A stretch of 64,000 bases of DNA from Arthrobacter sp. ISL-5 (lineage in GTDB: Bacteria; Actinomycetota; Actinomycetes; Actinomycetales; Micrococcaceae): assembly GCF_018613835.1 (NCBI RefSeq), contig NZ_JAGGPM010000035.1:213738-277737 (forward strand), in the 5' to 3' direction. Shown one piece after another: positions 58,515-64,000 of this stretch (the stretch's first letter is position 1; each line of letters starts with the position of its first letter). The notes beneath the pieces are model-generated. The model saw only the letters and a program-made list of their open reading frames with translations, made no database searches and was not told the origin of the DNA. Position numbers and translations under genes: made by a program.

Positions 58515-59633
58515 ATGCGAGCAGCAGTCCTCTATTCCACCGTCCCGCCCGGAACCAGCTACGCCGAAGCGCAGCCGCTGGTGGTGCAGGACCTGGACCG
58601 GCCGGAGCCCCGCGCCGGTGAGCTGGGCATCGACATCACATACTCCAGCCTGTGCCACTCGGACCTCTCCGTGGTGGACGGCTCCCGGGTCCGGCCCCTC
58701 CCCATGGCGCTGGGGCATGAGGCCGTGGGCCGCGTCGCGGCCGTAGGGGAGGGCGTTGCGGACATTTCCGTCGGGGATCACGTGGTGCTGGTCTTCGTGC
58801 CAAGCTGCGGTGACTGCCGGGCCTGCAAGGCCGGCCGCCCCGCGCTCTGCCACCGGGCCGCGGAAGTCAACGGTTCCGGGGACCTGCTGCACGGTGAGGC
58901 GCTGCTGCGGACGCCGTCCGGCGAGCGGATCAACCACCACCTGGGCGTCTCGGCGTTTGCCGACTACGCCGTCGTGGCGCGCGAGTCCGTGGTGGCCATT
59001 GACGATGACGTCCCGGACACCGTGGCGGCGATGTTCGGCTGCGCGGTGCTCACCGGCATGGGGGCCGTCCTCAATACTGCAGCGGTCGACGCCAGCCAGT
59101 CGGTTGCCGTCTTCGGGCTGGGGGCCGTGGGGCTCTCCGCCGTCATGGCGGCGTCGCTCGCCGGGGCTTCGGCCGTGATCGCCATCGACCCCAACACCGG
59201 CAAGCACCAGCTGGCCCTCGACTGCGGCGCGACGGCGGTGGGCACCCCGGATGATGCTGCCAGGCTGATAGCGGAGGCCACCGGCGACGGCGTGGACGTG
59301 GCCATCGAAGCCGTGGGTTCGGCCGGTGTGATCGCATCGTGCCTGGAGCGGGTGACGAGGGGCGGTGCTGTGGTCTCGGTGGGCCTGCCGCACCTGTCCG
59401 CCGAGCTGACCGTCCCGGCGCTGCAGTTCGCGGGCGCGGGCAAGCGGCTGCTGGGCTCCTACATGGGCGACGCCGTTCCCGGGCGCGACATTCCGCTCTA
59501 TCTGGGCTACTGGCGCGACGGCCGGCTGCCGGTCGAGCTCCTGCACACCGACACCAGGCCGCTGGCCGAAATCAACGAGGGGCTGGACGCGCTTGCCTCC
59601 GGGGAAGTGGTCCGGCGGCTGTTCCGGGCGTGA
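58515..59633 (+). CDS. zinc-dependent alcohol dehydrogenase
   Basis: 372 residues, medium-chain dehydrogenase of the class III-like group. Catalytic zinc: SSLCHSDLSVVDG and ALGHEAVGRV. Structural zinc Cys: SCGDCRACKAGRPALC. Rossmann motif: VFGLGAVGLSAVMAAS. The ATG at 58515 follows AAAGGCAGGA. In this cluster it may oxidise an alcohol or diol precursor to the aldehyde level before the MmsB/MmsA steps; this is inference from context. Confidence 0.88.
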   Translation: MRAAVLYSTVPPGTSYAEAQPLVVQDLDRPEPRAGELGIDITYSSLCHSDLSVVDGSRVRPLPMALGHEAVGRVAAVGEGVADISVGDHVVLVFVPSCGDCRACKAGRPALCHRAAEVNGSGDLLHGEALLRTPSGERINHHLGVSAFADYAVVARESVVAIDDDVPDTVAAMFGCAVLTGMGAVLNTAAVDASQSVAVFGLGAVGLSAVMAASLAGASAVIAIDPNTGKHQLALDCGATAVGTPDDAARLIAEATGDGVDVAIEAVGSAGVIASCLERVTRGGAVVSVGLPHLSAELTVPALQFAGAGKRLLGSYMGDAVPGRDIPLYLGYWRDGRLPVELLHTDTRPLAEINEGLDALASGEVVRRLFRA

Positions 59634-59682
59634 CGCCGTCCCGCCGTCGTTCCTGTCATGCTGTTCAGCTAGGCAGGCAGTT

Positions 59683-60591
59683 TCAGCCGGCCAGCAGCTC
59701 CTGGCGCGAGTGCACTTCCTCCTTGAGCCATGCGATCACGGCCTGCACCGGGGCCGACCGCAGCGACTCGGGGCGGGCCACCGCCCAGATGGGCAGCTGG
59801 CGCTGGAAGTCATCGGGGAGGACGGGAACGAATTCCGGGTTGCCCGCCACCATGAAGTTCGGCAGCAGGCCGATTCCGGCACCCCGGCGCACCGCCTCCA
59901 CCTGCGCGAATACGCTGGTGGCCTGGAAGCTGGATTTCGGCATCGGGAGCTGCGCGGACCACCGGTGGCCCAGCTCGGCCACCTGCAGGGCCGATTCGAC
60001 GTAGGACACAAAGCAGTGCTGCCCCACGCCGTCGAGCGTTTCCGGGAGCCCGAACTCATCGGCGTACGCCGGGCTGGCGTAAAGCCGGAGGTAATAGTTG
60101 CTCAGGAAGATGGTCTGGGCGTTGCTGACGTCGGTCCTGCCCACCACGATTTCGAGGTCCACGCCGGACCGGTTCTGGCTGACCTTCCGCGTGGCGCTGA
60201 GCATCTCCACATTCAGCAGAGGGTGCTGCCGCTGGAGGCGGACCAGGGCGGGCGTAACGAATTCGGACCCGAAGCCATCCGACGTGCTGATCCGCACCAG
60301 GCCGGAGAGGACATGCTGATCCTGCCTGATGAGGCCGGACAGCGATCCCAGGGTCTCCTCGATGGTTTCGGCGGCTGTCACGGCCGACGCCCCGAGCTGG
60401 GTCAGCTCCCAGCCGTGCGGGCTGCGTTCGAGGGTCCTGCCGCCGAGCTGCTTGTCGAGGGCGAGAATCCTGCGGGAGATGGTGGTGTGGGTGGTGCCCA
60501 GCGTCTCCGCCACCGCGTTGAACCGGCCCAGGCGGGCCACGGTCAGCAGGATCAGCAGGTCGTCCGGGCTCGGAAGCCGCCGCAGGTCCAC
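59683..60591 (-). CDS. LysR family transcriptional regulator of the mms cluster
   Basis: 302 residues. HTH: ARLGRFNAVAETLGTTHTTISRRILALDKQLGGRTLER at residues 12-50. An effector-binding domain follows (VRISTSDGFGSEFVTPALVRL, VRRGAGIGLLPNFMV). The GTG at 60591 is chosen because AAAGG lies 7 nt upstream. The ATG at 60618 has no ribosome site and lies inside the palindrome 60610-60629. It is divergent from mmsB and probably controls the whole local set. Confidence 0.88.
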   Translation of the reverse strand: MDLRRLPSPDDLLILLTVARLGRFNAVAETLGTTHTTISRRILALDKQLGGRTLERSPHGWELTQLGASAVTAAETIEETLGSLSGLIRQDQHVLSGLVRISTSDGFGSEFVTPALVRLQRQHPLLNVEMLSATRKVSQNRSGVDLEIVVGRTDVSNAQTIFLSNYYLRLYASPAYADEFGLPETLDGVGQHCFVSYVESALQVAELGHRWSAQLPMPKSSFQATSVFAQVEAVRRGAGIGLLPNFMVAGNPEFVPVLPDDFQRQLPIWAVARPESLRSAPVQAVIAWLKEEVHSRQELLAG

Positions 60592-60609
60592 TCGTGTGCC
60601 TTTCGCTCG

Positions 60610-60629
60610 TATGTGCATCAATGCACATA
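60610..60629. promoter_or_regulatory. candidate operator between LysR gene and mmsB
   Basis: TATGTGCAT-CA-ATGCACATA, a perfect 9-2-9 palindrome, directly upstream of the LysR ribosome site and 104 bp before mmsB. A near copy lies upstream of the transporter at 56869-56886. Confidence 0.6.
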
Positions 60630-60733
60630 CCGTCTGTGTTTTTTCCCCTTGATTGCACTGTAGCAGGGTGTGATGGTTGACACAGAACCTTCGGCTCCCA
60701 GCGGCCGGACACCAAAGCAAAGGAGCTTGCGCC

Positions 60734-61639
60734 ATGGCAGTAATCGGTTGGATCGGTCTGGGGAACATGGGTGGTTCCATGTCGGCAAACCTGGCGAAGG
60801 CCGGACACGACGTGCGGGGCTTTGACCTCAACCCGGCGGCCGTCGCAGCCGCCGAAGCCGGCGGCGTGAAGCCGGTGGCGAGCGTTGCGGACGCCGTGGA
60901 CGGCGCCGACGTCGTGTTCACCATGCTGCCCAAGGGCGAACACGCCAAGGCTGTTTACCTGGGCGAGGACGGCGTCCTCGCCCAGGCCAACACCCGCACG
61001 CTGCTGGTGGACTCCTCCACGATCGACATCGCATCCGCGCAGGAACTGCACGACGCCGCCGCTGCCGCCGGCTTCCGCTTCGTCGACGCCCCCGTCTCGG
61101 GCGGCATGAGCGGTGCCAAGGCCGGGACGCTGACCTTCATGGTGGGCGGCGAGGCGGAGGCCGTGGCCGACGCCACCGGCTACATCGAACCCATGGCCGC
61201 CAACATCATCCCCACCGGCGGGGCAACCACCGGGCAGGCCGCCAAGATCTGCAACAACCTGATGCTCTTCATCAACCTGGCGTCCACGGCGGAGGGAGCG
61301 GTGCTGGCCGACCGCCTCGGCCTGGACAAGCAGGTCTTCTGGGACATCGCGTCAGTCTCCTCGGGCGACAGCTGGGCGCTGCGCACCTGGTACCCCGTTC
61401 CGGGCGTGGTTTCCACCGCCGCCTCGAACAACGATTTTGCTCCGACGTTCACCACCGAACTGGCCAACAAGGACATCGGCCTGGCCATCAGCGCCGCGGA
61501 GGACACCGGAACGCCCCTGGAAATCGGCAAGCACGTCCAGCAGCTGTTCCAGCAGCTCATCGACGCCGGTGAGTCGGGCAAGGACTGCTCCATGATCATC
61601 AAGCTCGTCGACGGCTCGCTGGACACCGCCAAGCAGTAG
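60734..61639 (+). CDS. mmsB: 3-hydroxyisobutyrate dehydrogenase
   Basis: 301 residues, beta-hydroxyacid dehydrogenase. NAD site: IGWIGLGNMGGSMSANLAKAG. Family signatures: FVDAPVSGGMSGAKAGTLTF, and the catalytic Lys in TGQAAKICNNLML near residue 173. It oxidises 3-hydroxyisobutyrate (valine pathway) to methylmalonate semialdehyde; tartronate-semialdehyde reductases share the fold, but the adjacent mmsA favours this call. AAAGGAG precedes the ATG at 60734. Confidence 0.9.
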   Translation: MAVIGWIGLGNMGGSMSANLAKAGHDVRGFDLNPAAVAAAEAGGVKPVASVADAVDGADVVFTMLPKGEHAKAVYLGEDGVLAQANTRTLLVDSSTIDIASAQELHDAAAAAGFRFVDAPVSGGMSGAKAGTLTFMVGGEAEAVADATGYIEPMAANIIPTGGATTGQAAKICNNLMLFINLASTAEGAVLADRLGLDKQVFWDIASVSSGDSWALRTWYPVPGVVSTAASNNDFAPTFTTELANKDIGLAISAAEDTGTPLEIGKHVQQLFQQLIDAGESGKDCSMIIKLVDGSLDTAKQ

Positions 61640-61697
61640 CCGCCCGCACCCCTTCCTCCCGCTCCCATTCACCACGCGGTCAACGCCGCCCGCCCGC

Positions 61698-61721
61698 GTC
61701 CGGAACAGCCTGTTGCCGGAC
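61698..61721 (+). other. short hairpin between mmsB and mmsA
   Basis: GTCCGG (61698-61703) pairs with CCGGAC (61716-61721), extended by AACA/TGTT with a bulge. It lies 19 bp before mmsA and may limit read-through or modulate expression. Confidence 0.35.
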
Positions 61722-61740
61722 CCGCAAGAAAGAGACATCC

Positions 61741-63225
61741 ATGGAAACCATCCCGCACTTCATCAACGGCAGCCGCGTCAGCGACGCCGACCGTTTCGGC
61801 CCCGTCTTCAACCCCGCCACAGGCGAGCAGGAGAAGCAGGTTGCGCTCGCCTCAGCCGCCAGGGTCGAGGAGGCCATCTCAGCGGCCCGCGCGGCCCTGC
61901 CGGCCTGGCGGGCAACGAGCCTTGCCAAGCGCACAAACATCTTCTTCCGCGTCCGTGAAATCCTGACGCAGCGCAAATCCGAGCTCGCGGCCATCCTCAC
62001 CAGCGAGCACGGCAAGGTCCTCTCCGACGCCGAAGGAGAAATCTCCCGCGGCCTCGAGAACATCGAGTTCGCCACCGGCCTTTCCCACATGCTCAAGGGC
62101 GAGCGGTCGGAACAGGTTTCCAGTGGCGTCGACGTGCACTCCGTCCGGCAGCCCGTGGGCGTGGTGGCGTGCATTACGCCGTTCAACTTCCCGGCCATGG
62201 TGCCGCTCTGGATGATCGGCAGCGCGCTGGCCTGCGGCAACACTGTGCTGCTGAAGCCGAGCGAGAAGGACCCGTCCTCGGCGGTGTTCATCGCCGAGGT
62301 CTTCGCCGAGGCGGGATTGCCGGCGGGCGTGCTGAACGTGGTCCAGGGCGACAAGGAGGCTGTGGACGTCCTGCTGGAACACCCTGACGTGAAGGCTGTC
62401 AGCTTCGTCGGGTCCACGCCGATCGCCCAGTCCATCTACAAGCGGGCAGCGGATCACGGCACGCGCGTCCAGGCCCTCGGCGGCGCCAAGAACCACATGG
62501 TGGTCCTGCCCGACGCCGATCTGGACATGGCTGCCGATGCCGCCGTCTCCGCCGCCTACGGATCGGCCGGTGAACGCTGCATGGCGGTCAGCGTGCTCGT
62601 CGCCGTCGGCAACATCGCCGACGACCTTGTGTCGGCAATCAGCAGCCGCATGGCGACACTGAAGATCGGCCCCGGCACCGACCCGTCCTCGCAGATGGGG
62701 CCGCTGATCACCGCTGAACACCGCGACAAGGTTGCCTCCTACGTGGCCGGCGCCGAAAACGAAGGCGCCACCGTCGTCGTCGACGGCCGGTCACAGCAGT
62801 TCGACTCGAACGGCTTCTTCATCGGCGTCAGCCTGGTGGACCACGTCAAGCCCGGCATGAAGGTCTATGACGACGAAATCTTCGGCCCCGTCCTGTCCGT
62901 GGTGCGCGTTGACACCTACAACGACGCCGTCCGGCTGGTCAACGACAACGAGTTCGGCAACGGTGTTGCCATCTTCACCCGCGACGGCGGCGCCGCGCGG
63001 CAGTTCGAGTTCGACGTTGAGGTCGGGATGGTGGGCGTCAACGTGCCGATCCCGGTGCCGGTGGGCACTTTCTCCTTCGGCGGTTGGAAGAACTCCCTGT
63101 TCGGCGACACGCACATGTACGGGCCGGACAGCATCCGTTTCTACACGCGGGGCAAAGTCGTAACCACCCGCTGGCCGGATCCGTCCACGTCCGTCATCGA
63201 CCTCGGGTTCCCACAGGTCGACTAA
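61741..63225 (+). CDS. mmsA: CoA-acylating methylmalonate-semialdehyde dehydrogenase
   Basis: 494 residues, aldehyde dehydrogenase that converts methylmalonate or malonate semialdehyde to propionyl- or acetyl-CoA with CO2 loss. The start IPHFINGSRV is typical. NAD region: ITPFNFPAMVPLWMIGSALA. The catalytic Cys is in AYGSAGERCMAVSVLV near residue 280. The CoA-acylating ALDH6 group has Arg residues and the motif VPIPVPVGTFSFGGWK seen near 440. AAGAAAGAGA precedes the ATG. It completes the mmsB step. Confidence 0.93.
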   Translation: METIPHFINGSRVSDADRFGPVFNPATGEQEKQVALASAARVEEAISAARAALPAWRATSLAKRTNIFFRVREILTQRKSELAAILTSEHGKVLSDAEGEISRGLENIEFATGLSHMLKGERSEQVSSGVDVHSVRQPVGVVACITPFNFPAMVPLWMIGSALACGNTVLLKPSEKDPSSAVFIAEVFAEAGLPAGVLNVVQGDKEAVDVLLEHPDVKAVSFVGSTPIAQSIYKRAADHGTRVQALGGAKNHMVVLPDADLDMAADAAVSAAYGSAGERCMAVSVLVAVGNIADDLVSAISSRMATLKIGPGTDPSSQMGPLITAEHRDKVASYVAGAENEGATVVVDGRSQQFDSNGFFIGVSLVDHVKPGMKVYDDEIFGPVLSVVRVDTYNDAVRLVNDNEFGNGVAIFTRDGGAARQFEFDVEVGMVGVNVPIPVPVGTFSFGGWKNSLFGDTHMYGPDSIRFYTRGKVVTTRWPDPSTSVIDLGFPQVD

Positions 63226-63273
63226 GTGGTCGACTAAGCCTCAGGCCGACCAAGCACCTGGCCTGCAGTACGA

Positions 63274-63316
63274 CAGCCCGTGGCCCCGCCGCCAAAAGCG
63301 GTAGGGCCACGGGCTG
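63274..63316 (+). terminator. terminator after mmsA
   Basis: CAGCCCGTGGCCC (63274-63286) pairs perfectly with GGGCCACGGGCTG (63304-63316), with a 17-base loop, 49 bp after the mmsA stop. Confidence 0.75.
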
Positions 63317-63409
63317 TTGCAGTTCTTGCCGCGGATTCATCATTCAGGGTTCGGGTTCATAGTTCCCGGGGCCGCCGTTTTTGTCAGTGGTCGCTGGCAG
63401 ACTTCAGGT

Positions 63410-64000
63410 ATGGAAGGCATGGGGGAGCCGGGACAGGCTCGAGAAGCGGCGGCGGGAGCCGGCACGACGGTGCGGGACCTGATCGGGTCCCTGGCCGCCA
63501 TTCGCCCCTGTAATGGTGACGGCGGCGGTGCCGGGATGATTGATCAGTTGCGGGACCTGGAGGATCTGAAGTCCGCCGCGGCCGCGCTGCAGGCCCGGAT
63601 CGCCGTGGCGTTCGACGCCGACCAGCGCCGCGCCCAGGCCGCGGCCGGGGTCCCGGCGGATGAACGCGGCAAGGGCGTGGGGGCGCAGATCGCGCTGGCC
63701 CGGCGCGAATCCCCGGCCCGCGGGTCCCGGCTGCTGGGCCTGGCGAAGGCCCTCGTGACGGAAATGCCCCGCACCCTGGCCGCCCTGAACGCCGGGGAAC
63801 TGAACGAATGGCGCGCCACGCTGCTGGTGAAGGAAACAGCCTGCCTGTCCGCGGCTGACCGGTCCGCCGTCGATGAACAGCTCGCCGCGGACACCGGGGC
63901 GCTCGCCGGCGCCGGCGACCGGACAATCATTGCCGCAGCCCGGGCCGCCGCCTACCGGCTGGATCCGCGCTCCGTCGTCAACCGTGCCCGGAACGCCGTG
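63410..64000 (+). CDS. DUF222 domain protein, likely N-terminal part of an HNH endonuclease-type 13E12 family gene (3' end outside window)
   Basis: 197 codons from the ATG at 63410 to the window edge without a stop. The pattern RDLEDLKSAAAALQARIAVAFDADQRR, VGAQIALARRESPARGSRLLGLA, LNAGELNEWRATLLVKET and the ending RLDPRSVVNRARNAV is that of DUF222 proteins, whose C-terminal part usually carries an HNH nuclease motif not visible here. Such genes are multi-copy in actinobacteria and often variable between strains. No Shine-Dalgarno is seen before the ATG. Confidence 0.85.
   Translation, partial: MEGMGEPGQAREAAAGAGTTVRDLIGSLAAIRPCNGDGGGAGMIDQLRDLEDLKSAAAALQARIAVAFDADQRRAQAAAGVPADERGKGVGAQIALARRESPARGSRLLGLAKALVTEMPRTLAALNAGELNEWRATLLVKETACLSAADRSAVDEQLAADTGALAGAGDRTIIAAARAAAYRLDPRSVVNRARNAV

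Noticed and set aside
60592..60948. Longer N-terminus for the LysR protein at the mms cluster, including the ATG at 60618
   Set aside because: The ATG lies in the palindrome and has no ribosome site, while the GTG at 60591 has AAAGG at good spacing and begins right before the HTH; the longer form would overlap mmsB.

Overview
The window is GC-rich DNA with strong G/C bias at third codon positions, dense gene packing, many GTG starts and several leaderless promoters. The gene set (acyl-CoA carboxylase beta+epsilon subunits, an Rv1264-type adenylate cyclase, a SAM-IV type riboswitch, a DUF222/HNH protein, gatCAB) points to a high-GC actinobacterium, most likely an Arthrobacter/Pseudarthrobacter-like member of the Micrococcaceae. 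I see no tRNA, rRNA, insertion sequence, prophage or CRISPR array. The window looks like chromosomal backbone with one large unusual operon.

Layout. 1-10.2 kb: end of an unknown gene, an alpha/beta hydrolase, a dicarboxylate/amino-acid symporter, a DUF885 peptidase-like protein, accE-accD (minus strand), then, divergently, an SDR, birA, a PH-domain membrane protein and a class III adenylate cyclase. 10.4-32.3 kb: a tightly coupled ten-gene operon. It encodes a 2029-residue membrane-anchored cadherin/Ig-like plus fibronectin-III protein, a MoxR ATPase, a DUF58 protein, a multi-pass transglutaminase-fold protein without the usual catalytic Cys, a zinc-ribbon/RDD/FHA protein, a PP2C phosphatase, a zinc-ribbon/FHA protein, a Ser/Thr kinase, an FHA-like plus winged-helix protein and a three-ATPase FtsK/SpoIIIE protein built like EssC/EccC of type VII secretion. 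Most neighbours overlap by 4-8 bases. No WXG100 substrate and no other known ESX component is present. This is the best candidate for an undescribed system: a phospho-signalling-controlled envelope or export machine.

32.3-46.4 kb: a small secreted/anchored protein, ligA, an inositol-phosphatase-like gene, a cupin, a GNAT, a RidA-like protein, a citrate sensor/regulator pair (minus) divergent from a CitMHS transporter, gatC-gatA-gatB, and a secreted DUF5666-like protein. 46.4-55.4 kb: a LysR regulator divergent from the threonine catabolic pair tdh-kbl, a DAO-type oxidase, an orphan imidazolonepropionase, a DeoR/GlpR regulator, a histidine phosphatase, a CPBP membrane protein and a glyoxalase-like protein. 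55.5-63.2 kb: metX behind a SAM-IV type riboswitch, then an MHS-type transporter, a zinc alcohol dehydrogenase, a LysR regulator, mmsB and mmsA. The last five look like a catabolic regulon for a branched or 3-hydroxy acid (or a precursor alcohol) feeding acyl-CoA; a near-identical 8-2-8 palindrome lies upstream of both the transporter and the LysR/mmsB pair. The window ends inside a DUF222/HNH-type gene.
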